A DNA stretch of 34,221 nucleotides from Victivallales bacterium (lineage in GTDB: Bacteria > Verrucomicrobiota > Lentisphaeria > Oligosphaerales > Oligosphaeraceae). The translations under genes and the position numbers were made by a program. The notes under the pieces were generated by a model. That model had not been told where the DNA came from. It worked only from the letters and a program-made list of their open reading frames with translations, and made no database searches. Below are positions 7,382-14,927 of the stretch, piece after piece. The first letter of the stretch is position 1. Each line of letters begins with the position of its first letter. The stretch covers positions 1 through 34,221 of the forward strand of contig JAFZAB010000005.1 in NCBI GenBank assembly GCA_017548425.1, read 5' to 3'.

Positions 7382-8229
7382 CATTTTTCCTCCTTTTTGC
7401 CGCTTCCGCACGTGCAGACGTTCTCTTGTTTCCCGCAACAGCAATCAGCATTCGCTTTTCTATTCATAAGCGGTTCAAAGACTTTCACAAACAAGAACGC
7501 CGCCACTTCGGCGCCCAGGCATGGGCCGAGCATATAGACCCAGAAGAAACCGCCGCGGGCGTCCGGCAGGGCATGGCGCCCCCAGCCCATGATGGCCGCG
7601 ACCATGCGCGGGCTGAAATCGCGTGCGGGATTGAAGCCCGCCTGCGTCAATGGCGCGATCAGGCAGATGGCCGATGAAACGGTCAGCCCAATGAAAACCG
7701 GTGCCATTGTGTCCGATGGCCTGCCGACATTGCATCCTTCCGTCAAGGCGAAGATCATGACAACCAAAATGAACGTGCCAAATGCCTCGCCGAAAACCGC
7801 CAATGGCAATGAGACGATTTTCGTGTCGTAAAACTCTCCGAACATGCGTGCCGTCGCGACCGATTCGGGAGTTCCTCTGACAATCTGGTGAGTGGCCTCA
7901 AAATCAGCAATGGCTGGTGAAAACAAAAGATAGACGACCCAGCCGGCGAGAAATGCGCCCAGAAACTGGGCGATGAGATAACACGGTACTTTTCGCCATG
8001 TCATACGACCGCTCGTCGCCATCGCCAACGATACGGCCGGATTCAAATGCGCACAGGATAAATGGCGAGTCAGATAAATCGACAGCGTCACGCCTACGCC
8101 CCAGATGATCGCAATCACGCCAAGACTTTTGTGAGCTCCGAACAAGGTATCGACCGCGACAGATCCCGTGCCAAACAGGACCATCAAAAACGTACCGGCG
8201 AATTCGCCTAAAAACTCACGTTGTTTCAC
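7381..8229 (-). CDS. MIP-family channel (aquaglyceroporin-like) with Cys-rich tail
   Basis: A 282-residue integral membrane protein with six predicted helices and two half-helix motifs: HLNPAVS in the first half and FNPARD in the second. The Asp after the second NPAR is typical of glycerol-facilitator-type channels rather than strict aquaporins, so small neutral solutes are likely substrates. The cytoplasmic C-terminus is unusual. Residues 261-282 (ADCCCGKQENVCTCG...KKEEK) hold five cysteines within twelve residues, a likely metal-binding tail. The start is GTG at 8229 with AAGGAG about 5 nt upstream. It is the first gene of the eight-gene operon and overlaps the G3E GTPase gene. A role in metalloid or metal traffic together with the GTPase is possible but unproven. 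Confidence 0.88.
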   Translation of the reverse strand: MKQREFLGEFAGTFLMVLFGTGSVAVDTLFGAHKSLGVIAIIWGVGVTLSIYLTRHLSCAHLNPAVSLAMATSGRMTWRKVPCYLIAQFLGAFLAGWVVYLLFSPAIADFEATHQIVRGTPESVATARMFGEFYDTKIVSLPLAVFGEAFGTFILVVMIFALTEGCNVGRPSDTMAPVFIGLTVSSAICLIAPLTQAGFNPARDFSPRMVAAIMGWGRHALPDARGGFFWVYMLGPCLGAEVAAFLFVKVFEPLMNRKANADCCCGKQENVCTCGSGKKEEK

Positions 8230-8262
8230 TTTTTCTCCTTAATCAAAAGCAATATTTCAACA

Positions 8263-8299
8263 TAACAGCCGCCATGGTACGTCGCCATGGCGGCTGTTA
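8263..8299 (-). terminator. Perfect 15-bp hairpin between propeller gene and channel operon
   Basis: Arms 8263-8277 and 8285-8299 pair perfectly (taacagccgccatgg and its complement) around a 7-nt loop. The hairpin lies 6 nt after the stop of the minus-strand propeller gene and about 33 nt before the channel start. The sequence after it on the minus strand is only moderately T-rich, so it could be a terminator, an attenuator or an mRNA-stabilising element. Confidence 0.55.
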
Positions 8300-8305
8300 C
8301 ACGCT

Positions 8306-9574
8306 CTATTTCGCACGGATGTCAAACGCCGCCAAGGCGTCGCCACGGCGAATATAGAGGATGCCGTCGCTGATGGTCGGATGCGCCCAATGCTCTTTCG
8401 TCCCATAGCGAATCGGGAACTTGCTGACGACATCCAGCTTGTCTGCCGGTTTCGCGAGGCCGACCGTCCCACGGCGCTCTTCATACATGTAAAGCATTCC
8501 ATCCGCGTATTGAATGCTGCCTTTGCCTAGATTTCCCCAGTTTTCCTCATAGACGACATTGCCCGTGTCCCAGTCCATGCAGACCCATTTGCCGGAGTTG
8601 TTGTTCTCCCAGTTGGAACCATAGAGCTTGCCGTTGATTTCCACGACACCGTCATGATGCGGATCCAGCACCTTGCTGGACCATATGACTTTGACGCCTT
8701 TGCCATCGGGATTTAGCTCGTACATCACGCCGCCTTGGTCGTAGCCGGCCGTCACGAAGAAGCGGTTGCCTTTGACGACGGGCGGATTGCAGTTGATGCC
8801 GCCCCAACGGACAGGACCTGCCATCTCGCTATACTTGCTTTCCCAAAGAATTTCGCCGGTCTTCGTGTCGATTCCGTTGACTTTGGTGGCGGTCATGACG
8901 ATCAGCTGGTCGCCGAGCAGGGCAGGAGTCACGTATGCGCAATGGTCATTGTTGGGCTTTGATTCCCAGACAACGGAGCCGTCTGCGATTTTCAACGCCA
9001 CGGCAAGAGCCTTGCCGCCACCAGCCACCACGAAGACATTTCCGTCTTTGACGACAGGCGATTCCGCCATGCCCCAATGCCCGAAACGGGACTGGTAAGT
9101 CGCCGCGATGTCCTTCTGCCAGAGAACTTTGCCGTCCGCTGCATTCAGGCAGTAGATGTCACCGCTGCCGGAAAGCACCAGAACACAGTCTTCGCCGGCT
9201 GCGCCTTTCGGCACGCATGTCGGCGTGCAGCGGGCTCCGGGATAAGCGCGTTGCCATGTTTTTCCCACGACTGTCTGCCAGAGCTTCTTGCCATTCAAAT
9301 CCAGGCACACTGCGATTTCACGCGACTTGTCTTCCGCATCCGTGCCGGTCGTGAAGAGGCGATTTCCGACTTTCGACACGCTACTCCAGCCGCCGCCAAG
9401 CCCCGTATAAGTCCACAACGGCGTCAGGCCTTCTTCCGGCCAGCTCTTCAACAAGCCTGTTTCATTGAAGATTCCCTGCGAATTCTCGCCGCGGAAGCGT
9501 AGCACATCCGCCCCATGGCTTGTAATCGCCCATACCAATGAAAGACCAATCAGCAACTGCAACAATCGCTTCAT
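8306..9574 (-). CDS. Secreted PQQ-like beta-propeller protein
   Basis: A 422-residue protein with an N-terminal signal peptide (MKRLLQLLIGLSLVWA, cut probably near SHGA). Many PQQ-like blades follow, recognisable by the phrases CLDLNGKKLWQ, CLNAADGKVLWQK, LKIADGSVVWES and DTKTGEILWES. LRFRGENSQG near the N-terminus is the usual entry motif of the family. It probably folds as a seven- or eight-bladed periplasmic propeller. The family includes scaffolds and quinoprotein-like enzymes; no calcium/PQQ catalytic residues could be assigned, so function is open. The ATG at 9574 has GGGAGC 6 nt upstream; an in-frame extension to 9670 would hide the signal peptide. It stands alone, ending in TAG at 8306 before a strong hairpin. 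Confidence 0.85.
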   Translation of the reverse strand: MKRLLQLLIGLSLVWAITSHGADVLRFRGENSQGIFNETGLLKSWPEEGLTPLWTYTGLGGGWSSVSKVGNRLFTTGTDAEDKSREIAVCLDLNGKKLWQTVVGKTWQRAYPGARCTPTCVPKGAAGEDCVLVLSGSGDIYCLNAADGKVLWQKDIAATYQSRFGHWGMAESPVVKDGNVFVVAGGGKALAVALKIADGSVVWESKPNNDHCAYVTPALLGDQLIVMTATKVNGIDTKTGEILWESKYSEMAGPVRWGGINCNPPVVKGNRFFVTAGYDQGGVMYELNPDGKGVKVIWSSKVLDPHHDGVVEINGKLYGSNWENNNSGKWVCMDWDTGNVVYEENWGNLGKGSIQYADGMLYMYEERRGTVGLAKPADKLDVVSKFPIRYGTKEHWAHPTISDGILYIRRGDALAAFDIRAK

Positions 9575-9743
9575 CCCAAAGCTCCCTTTTTCTGGTGTTT
9601 TCTGACAAATCCCAATGACAAGATTCGCTGCCATGACGAATCCCGACACGCCAAACAATACACAAATCAATGTTTTTCTTTCATTACTGAAATGAGTTCC
9701 ATTCGTCTGATTCAGAACTCTTACTATTGTCCTTCTATAAAAT

Positions 9744-9768
9744 AAACCTTATGGTTACTGTAAGTCAA
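9744..9768 (-). promoter_or_regulatory. Candidate sigma70-type promoter for the propeller gene
   Basis: On the minus strand TTGACT (9768-9763) and TATTTT (9744-9739) are separated by 18 nt in an AT-rich stretch, giving a leader of about 160 nt before the ATG at 9574. The remainder of 9575-9890 shows no open frame worth calling, only AT-rich DNA. Confidence 0.35.
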
Positions 9769-9897
9769 ATGAAAAATAAAACTTTTTTTTAATTTACATT
9801 ATTGTCTGCCGAATCAAACTGCCATTAGTCAATAAACGGTCTTTGGGGAGAATAAACAAGCCTGGCTGGGGGACGTTCCGCCGTTGCCGGCATGTGA

Positions 9898-9986
9898 GAC
9901 GGCGTTTCACCGTTGGCGTTGTAACGACAAAGAGGATGTATCATGCACAGGGTTATAAGCCGCCAACGGCGGGACACCGTCGTTAC
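9898..9986. repeat. Imperfect inverted repeat downstream of mrdA
   Basis: A 21-nt arm at 9898-9918 pairs with 9961-9981 with four mismatches (gacggYgt...ccgttggcg type), and an 8-nt arm gtaacgac at 9921-9928 is complementary to 9979-9986, so two alternative foldings compete. It lies just after the mrdA stop (minus strand) and upstream of the propeller promoter. It may act as a bidirectional transcript end or be a copy of a dispersed palindromic repeat. Confidence 0.5.
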
Positions 9987-10006
9987 ATTTCCCTTCATCG
10001 GCTATG

Positions 10007-11782
10007 TCATTCCCCTTCAGGAAACGTCGTGGGAAGATAGGTGTCGATGACTTGCACGAGAATGTCATGAAGGAGCGGCGCGGCGACTTTGCCACCGCCG
10101 CCGCCTTCCTCGACGACGCAGACGCCGACGAAGCGCGGATTGAATGCGGGCAGGGCGGCGAACGTCCATGCATGCGGGGGGGCGTTCTTGTTGTGCTCCG
10201 CCGTGCCCGTCTTGCCGAGAACGTCTATTCCTTTGATTCGCAATTCCTTGCCTGTTCCGCGTGGGGCGATGACACAGTCCAGAAGACCGTCTTTCACGGG
10301 TGCCCAGATTTCATCAGGCCATGAGACGGTGTTGACGAGAGCGTCGTCGTCGGAAATGACAAATTTAGGAGTGAAGATACGGCCGGTCGTGATGGCGCAT
10401 GCATAGACGGCCATTTGGAGCGGCGTGACGATCCAGTCGCCCTGTCCGATGGCGGCGTTGGCGGCGTCTCCCGGATGCCAGTGCGGATCGCGTCTGCGTT
10501 GTGCGCGGACCCAGTCTGGCGTGAAGGCGATGCCGGCGGCTTCATCTCGCCAAAGGAGCGTGTTCAATCGTTTGCCAAGCCCGATGAAGGAGGCGAGTTC
10601 CGCGAGTTTTGCGTAGTCGAGACGGCTTCCCAGTTGGCAGAAATAAGCGTTGCAGGAACAGGCCAACGCGGGAACGATGGTCAATTCGCCATGGCCGAAT
10701 TTTGCAGTGCAGCCGATTCGTTTTTTCTCCGTCAATTGGAAGAAGCCCGGGCAGTACAAATATTCATATGGCGTCACGATGCCTTGCTGCAAGGCCGCTA
10801 TGGCAATCAACGGTTTGATGGTGGAGCCTGGCGGGTAGTAGCCCGCCAATGCACGGTTGGACATGACGCCGCGCTCCGCGAGATCTTCCTTGCGGAGCGG
10901 CAAATGATGGGACGGGACGGAGGCCATGACGTAAACTTCTCCGTTCACGGCGTCCATGATGACCATTGCGCCTTTGAGGCCTTGGTTGCTGAAGATTTCC
11001 TCTGCGGCCTGCTGTAGCTTGACATCGATGGTCAAGGCGACATCCTGTCCGGGCATGGCTTTTTTTGTTTCGACGGTTTCATGCCAGTAGGTGAAAACGT
11101 CGGTCTGGAAAAGCTGGTAGCCGTTTGTACCACGCAACTTGTCGTTGCATGCGAGTTCAATGCCGGTCTGTCCGACGAATTCCTTGAAATTGAACAGCCG
11201 CAAAGCGGAATCCGCCGTGGCGGGCTTGTCTGGAGCACCGTAGCCTCTGATTTGCGTGGCGACGGTTTCATGGGTATAGACGCGTTTCCATGAAAGGACG
11301 AGATCTGCCGCAGGAAAACGATGCCGTTGGATGGCGAATTGAGCCAGCATCTCTTCCGAAGGATTCTCCCATAGGACGAGCGGCAGCGGGGCGGATTGAA
11401 TGACATGGCGGACAATGGCCTGCGTCGTTGGGCGTGTGCGGTAAGCGTCTGGCCCAAGCATGGTTGCAAGTTCGGCAATGGCCGCGGAGACTTTATTGAC
11501 GGTTGCCGTTCGGGTGTCCCGCGGGTCGCGCAGCCGTTCGATATGGATGGCGATGGAATATGTCGCGATATCGTAGTTGAGCGGGACGCCGTTGCGGTCC
11601 ACGATGGCGCCGCGTTTTCCGGGAACGTAGTTCAGACGTTTCTGCTGACGTTCGCTCCAGTGGTTCATCTCTTCATTTTCAGCGAGTTGCAACCAGCCGA
11701 TATAGGCGATCAGCGCGAGAATGACGGCGCAGACGGCCAGTCGAAGAACACGGCATTGCGATAGGTAGTTGGAGCCCGGCAT
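10007..11782 (-). CDS. mrdA: Penicillin-binding protein 2 (elongation transpeptidase)
   Basis: A 591-residue class B penicillin-binding protein: a short cytoplasmic N-terminus, one membrane helix (about residues 13-31), a dimerisation domain, then the transpeptidase domain. The active-site motifs are all present: PPGSTIKP (nucleophile Ser320, Lys323), SCN (Ser376-Asn378) and KTGTAE (524-529). It cross-links peptidoglycan in the periplasm during lateral wall growth with the MreBCD/RodA elongasome, which fits its place right after mreC and mreD. GGAGG lies 7 nt before the ATG at 11782; an ATG at 11788 overlapping the mreD stop is too close to that site. The C-terminus EEGGGGGKVAAP is ordinary for the family. 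rodA is not found downstream. Confidence 0.95.
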   Translation of the reverse strand: MPGSNYLSQCRVLRLAVCAVILALIAYIGWLQLAENEEMNHWSERQQKRLNYVPGKRGAIVDRNGVPLNYDIATYSIAIHIERLRDPRDTRTATVNKVSAAIAELATMLGPDAYRTRPTTQAIVRHVIQSAPLPLVLWENPSEEMLAQFAIQRHRFPAADLVLSWKRVYTHETVATQIRGYGAPDKPATADSALRLFNFKEFVGQTGIELACNDKLRGTNGYQLFQTDVFTYWHETVETKKAMPGQDVALTIDVKLQQAAEEIFSNQGLKGAMVIMDAVNGEVYVMASVPSHHLPLRKEDLAERGVMSNRALAGYYPPGSTIKPLIAIAALQQGIVTPYEYLYCPGFFQLTEKKRIGCTAKFGHGELTIVPALACSCNAYFCQLGSRLDYAKLAELASFIGLGKRLNTLLWRDEAAGIAFTPDWVRAQRRRDPHWHPGDAANAAIGQGDWIVTPLQMAVYACAITTGRIFTPKFVISDDDALVNTVSWPDEIWAPVKDGLLDCVIAPRGTGKELRIKGIDVLGKTGTAEHNKNAPPHAWTFAALPAFNPRFVGVCVVEEGGGGGKVAAPLLHDILVQVIDTYLPTTFPEGE

Positions 11783-11784
11783 GG

Positions 11785-12411
11785 TCATTCCTCCGCAGGT
11801 TGCTCAGTCGCTTCAACTGAAGGGAAGAGAAATCCTTCGAGAATATCCTTGACGGAGAATGTAAGGAAGCAACATGGGAGGCTCAGCAAAATGCCGCCGA
11901 CGAGAAATTTCGGCAGCAGGGCGATATCGGTCTCCAACGTGGCGGACTGACGGCAGAAGAAAATCTTGCCGATGACGTAAATGGCGGTGGATACGATAGA
12001 TAGGAGCAGGGTATTGACACGGAAATAACGTTCCCATGGCAGTCTGTCTGAAATGAGCCTGACGGCCAGTGCGACGATGACGAGAATGATGGATGACGGG
12101 CCGAGCGGATGGAAACAGATGGCGTCCATGGCGAGTCCAATGGCGAAGGCGGAGGCCATCGCGCAGATCGGGCCGCGCCGTGTGGCGAGATAGGCGGTCC
12201 CCCATGCGGCGGGAAGCCATGGCCATGCGGGAAAGACGACGGGCAGCGCAAGTTGGAGGCCGAACGCGACGGAAATCCAGAAGAGGGTGACGATTATGAA
12301 AGAGGCGTGTCTCCAGAAACCATGGCGCGAGGTCATGTATTCGAGAATCAACTTCGGATTGAAGTGGATTTCGATTTCAACAAGCCTTGGTTTGTCTTGC
12401 ATGGACGGCAT
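11785..12411 (-). CDS. mreD: Rod shape-determining protein MreD
   Basis: A 208-residue hydrophobic protein with five or so membrane helices and a cytoplasmic N-terminus of about 35 residues. MreD proteins are poorly conserved. The call rests on size, topology, the WPWLPAAWGTAYLATRRGP / FAIGLAMDAICFHPLG pattern (a helix ending in G-x-DA, as in MreD), and position between mreC and the PBP2 gene. It works in the inner membrane with MreC to couple MreB filaments to PBP2. The start is 7 nt after the mreC stop without a recognisable Shine-Dalgarno sequence, suggesting re-initiation after mreC translation. The stop overlaps the first mrdA ATG. Confidence 0.88.
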   Translation of the reverse strand: MPSMQDKPRLVEIEIHFNPKLILEYMTSRHGFWRHASFIIVTLFWISVAFGLQLALPVVFPAWPWLPAAWGTAYLATRRGPICAMASAFAIGLAMDAICFHPLGPSSIILVIVALAVRLISDRLPWERYFRVNTLLLSIVSTAIYVIGKIFFCRQSATLETDIALLPKFLVGGILLSLPCCFLTFSVKDILEGFLFPSVEATEQPAEE

Positions 12412-12418
12412 GGCTGGA

Positions 12419-13357
12419 TTACTGCTGTTGCTTTTGCTGCTTTTGCTGCTTTTTCTTAAGTTCTTCTTCTGTGGATTTCAGGGCGACCATGACATAATTC
12501 AATTGGTCATTCGTGACGGCTGGGCGGATATGGAGGATGGGGGCGCCGATTTCGTTCGTGCTGATTTCTTCGACCGTTCCAACATAAATGCTGTCAAGAC
12601 TTTCGGAATTGTCGCCCAACGTGCTGGTATAGACTTTGTCTCCGACTTGGACGGGATCGGCCGGCGGCTCCGTCGGATGGCGCAGGATGAGATTGCCCGG
12701 CGGGATGCTGATGGATGGGCCTGACTGGCTGGAATTGACTCGTCCCGTGATGAGGCCCGTGACGTTTCGGGCGGGAATGCGGCAGGCGATGGAGAAGTCG
12801 GTAGATGTTGTCAATGTGACGGTTGCGGAGTCTCGTGAGACGTCTCGTATGACGCCAAGAAGCACAGGTGGTTGTCGTTCTTCTTCCGTTTTAGGCGTCG
12901 GCGGCAGATTCATGACGAATTGGCCGACTTTGAGCCCTTGCTTGGTGCCGCCGTCGATGATGATGGTGTCATAGTAGCTGGAGACGGGATCTCGTTTCAT
13001 GACTTTGCAGAGCGTCAATGTATATGCGGTGTTGTCAATGACTTGACGCAAGCGATCCTTCAGAAAGCGGTTTTCGATGAGTGCAGATGTGTATAGTGCC
13101 CATGCGTTGGCGACTTCCGCCTCTTTGACGGCGTATGCGTATTGGAGCTGTGTGATTTTTTCCTGCTCCGGTATGGGAGAGCCGTTGCCGATCGTGGCCA
13201 ACGCGATACGCGCCGTCCAATCCGACCATGCCAACGCAGGGTGGGTGACGATTCGGACAAGACTGGCGAAACGAGATGTCACGCCCGGAGGCATGAACAG
13301 CAGGGCGGTTGCCAGAACAAGAGCGGCGAGAGCCGCGATGATGGACTTTTGTTTCAT
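12419..13357 (-). CDS. mreC: Rod shape-determining protein MreC
   Basis: A 312-residue bitopic protein: an N-terminal membrane helix (residues ~6-24), a coiled-coil-like stretch (~65-105, QEKITQLQYAYAVKEAEVAN... ENRFLKDRLRQ), then the two beta-barrel domains typical of MreC (IIIDGGTKQGLKVGQFV, GRVNSSQSGPSI, VGDKVYTSTLG, IYVGTVEEI). It is the periplasmic scaffold that links MreD to PBP2 in the elongasome. The last dozen residues are a low-complexity Lys/Gln tail (KKKQQKQQKQQQ) encoded by a near-tandem 9-bp repeat. The gene follows a GNAT gene by 11 nt. mreB, the usual upstream neighbour, is not in the window. Confidence 0.92.
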   Translation of the reverse strand: MKQKSIIAALAALVLATALLFMPPGVTSRFASLVRIVTHPALAWSDWTARIALATIGNGSPIPEQEKITQLQYAYAVKEAEVANAWALYTSALIENRFLKDRLRQVIDNTAYTLTLCKVMKRDPVSSYYDTIIIDGGTKQGLKVGQFVMNLPPTPKTEEERQPPVLLGVIRDVSRDSATVTLTTSTDFSIACRIPARNVTGLITGRVNSSQSGPSISIPPGNLILRHPTEPPADPVQVGDKVYTSTLGDNSESLDSIYVGTVEEISTNEIGAPILHIRPAVTNDQLNYVMVALKSTEEELKKKQQKQQKQQQ

Positions 13358-13368
13358 ATTGAATGGAA

Positions 13369-13911
13369 TCAGAGATATAGTTTGGTGAATTCGTCGCGCG
13401 TCATGGAATAGCAGCAGTCGTCATGGAGGACGCCCATGTATGGCTGGCTGCAGAGGCGCAGCTTCCCTTCGTAGGTGAAGCCGCATTTTTCGATGACGCG
13501 TTTCGAACGTTCGTTGAAGGAGTAGTGGTATGCGGAGATGAGTTGTGCGTTAAGATCTTTGAATCCGTAGGATATGACCGCCTGCGCGGCTTCCGTCATG
13601 TAGCCGTGCCCCCAGAAGTCTTTGGACATGGAATATCCAAGAGCCTTGGCCTGGGGGAAGGAGCGTTTCGGATCCTGCGTAAGGCCGATGCCGCCGATGA
13701 CTTTGCCCAAGTCCGGCAGGACGATGGCCCAGTGGTAATATGTTCTCTGAAAGTAGTTTTTGATGACATTGAGACTGTCCGAACGCGTGCGATGCGGCTC
13801 CCACCCGGCGTTTGGTCCGACGTCGGGTGTGGAGGCGTATTCGAAGAAGTCGTCGGCGTCCGATAGATACCATGGACGAATGACGGTTCGGGCTGTGTAA
13901 AGGGTTTTCAT
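13369..13911 (-). CDS. GNAT N-acetyltransferase, RimJ/RimL type
   Basis: A 180-residue GNAT-fold protein of the RimJ/RimL (Acetyltransf_3) type: TARTVIRPWYLSDADDFFEY at the start, the acetyl-CoA pyrophosphate-binding region FWGHGYMTEAAQAV (~100-113), and NERSKRVIEKCGFTYEGKLR (~137-156), the usual beta5-alpha4 signature. It should acetylate an amine: a ribosomal protein N-terminus, another protein or a small molecule. The specific substrate cannot be told. The ATG at 13911 is preferred over a TTG nine bases upstream. It heads the mre cluster on the minus strand and is probably co-transcribed with mreC (11-nt gap), though a link to cell shape is not established. Confidence 0.88.
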   Translation of the reverse strand: MKTLYTARTVIRPWYLSDADDFFEYASTPDVGPNAGWEPHRTRSDSLNVIKNYFQRTYYHWAIVLPDLGKVIGGIGLTQDPKRSFPQAKALGYSMSKDFWGHGYMTEAAQAVISYGFKDLNAQLISAYHYSFNERSKRVIEKCGFTYEGKLRLCSQPYMGVLHDDCCYSMTRDEFTKLYL

Positions 13912-13929
13912 GGATGGCAAATGGCGGTT

Positions 13930-13958
13930 TTGACGTGAAATGACATGAATACTATAGC
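13930..13958 (+). promoter_or_regulatory. Candidate sigma70-type promoter for the metallophosphoesterase
   Basis: TTGACG (13930-13935) and TATAGC (13953-13958) are separated by exactly 17 nt in the intergenic region between the divergent GNAT and metallophosphoesterase genes. Transcription would start near 13965, giving a leader of about 70 nt. Confidence 0.5.
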
Positions 13959-14034
13959 ATCAAGCGGGCAGATGTCTTATGAAAGGAACTTGAACTCCGT
14001 TGTTTTGATGGTATTTTTTTAGATTGGATGTAAA

Positions 14035-14859
14035 ATGAAGCTTGGCGGAGACGCGAAAATTGTGAGAATACTGCATTTGTCTGACATGCATCTTGGAAAT
14101 TGGCCAGCTGGTTTCGGCTGGCTGCTGGACAAGCGTGTCCTGGGCGTGTTCACACAGCATGTCCGCCGTCGTTCGCGTCAGGACTACGGAACCGTCGAAC
14201 GGCTGATGCCGTTGGTGGAACGCGTCAATCCGGACGTCGTCGTCTGTACAGGGGATTTGGGAAGCATCGCGGAGCCGTCGGAGTTTGAGAGGGCGTTGGC
14301 GGTTCTGAAGCCGTTGGCGGAACGCTACGGAGAGCGTTTTATGTATGTGCCAGGGAATCATGACGCATACGTCGGCCATCAGCGAAATAGGACGGCGCTT
14401 GAACAGACGTGTCTGGAACTGAACGGGTTCGGACGTGACACTTTTCCTTGCGAAAGGGTGTTTGATAACGTTCGGTTCATCATGGTCGATGCGGCGGCGC
14501 CGATGCCGCCGTGGAAATCAGGAGGACTGGTGGCGGACGACGCCAAGCAGCGTCTGGAGGCGATGCTTCAACGGCAACGCGAAGACGGCGAACGCCGCGT
14601 GGTGGTCTGCCATTTCCCAATGGTGGATTACTATGGCGGTAGCCTTGGGTGGCGTCGGAAGATAAACATCGAAAACGACTTGCGTCAATGGGCTAATGAT
14701 GGGCGTTTCGACGTTCTCTTGTGCGGCCATCTGCACAAGCCATTTATCTGGAAGAAAGATGGATGGACGCAGATATGCGCGGGAGCGATGACAATCACGC
14801 GGCATGTGGCTGTCGTCGATATCAATGAGACAATTGAATGTAAGTTTATGAAAATATAA
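14035..14859 (+). CDS. Calcineurin-like metallophosphoesterase
   Basis: A 274-residue protein with the complete dinuclear-metal phosphoesterase signature in order: HLSDMHLG (Asp17, His19), VVCTGDLGS, VPGNHDAY, VVCHFPM and LLCGHLHKP. Typical substrates of this family are cyclic nucleotides, phosphodiesters or nucleotide conjugates; nothing in the sequence singles one out. No signal peptide is seen, so it is probably cytoplasmic. The ATG at 14035 has only a weak ribosome site; an in-frame GTG at 14062 is an alternative that would start just before the first metal motif. It has its own candidate promoter and is followed after 68 nt by rhaB, so read-through into the rhamnose operon is possible. 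Confidence 0.88.
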   Translation: MKLGGDAKIVRILHLSDMHLGNWPAGFGWLLDKRVLGVFTQHVRRRSRQDYGTVERLMPLVERVNPDVVVCTGDLGSIAEPSEFERALAVLKPLAERYGERFMYVPGNHDAYVGHQRNRTALEQTCLELNGFGRDTFPCERVFDNVRFIMVDAAAPMPPWKSGGLVADDAKQRLEAMLQRQREDGERRVVVCHFPMVDYYGGSLGWRRKINIENDLRQWANDGRFDVLLCGHLHKPFIWKKDGWTQICAGAMTITRHVAVVDINETIECKFMKI

Positions 14860-14927
14860 CCAGAATTTTTAATTATTATTATATAAAGGTATAGTAAATC
14901 AAAAAACGTAACGCAAAAGGAATCAAG

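Noticed and set aside
14860..14927. A complete promoter for rhaB
   Set aside because: A TATAGT -10-like hexamer is present, but no acceptable -35 lies 16-18 nt upstream. An activator-dependent promoter is possible but not shown.
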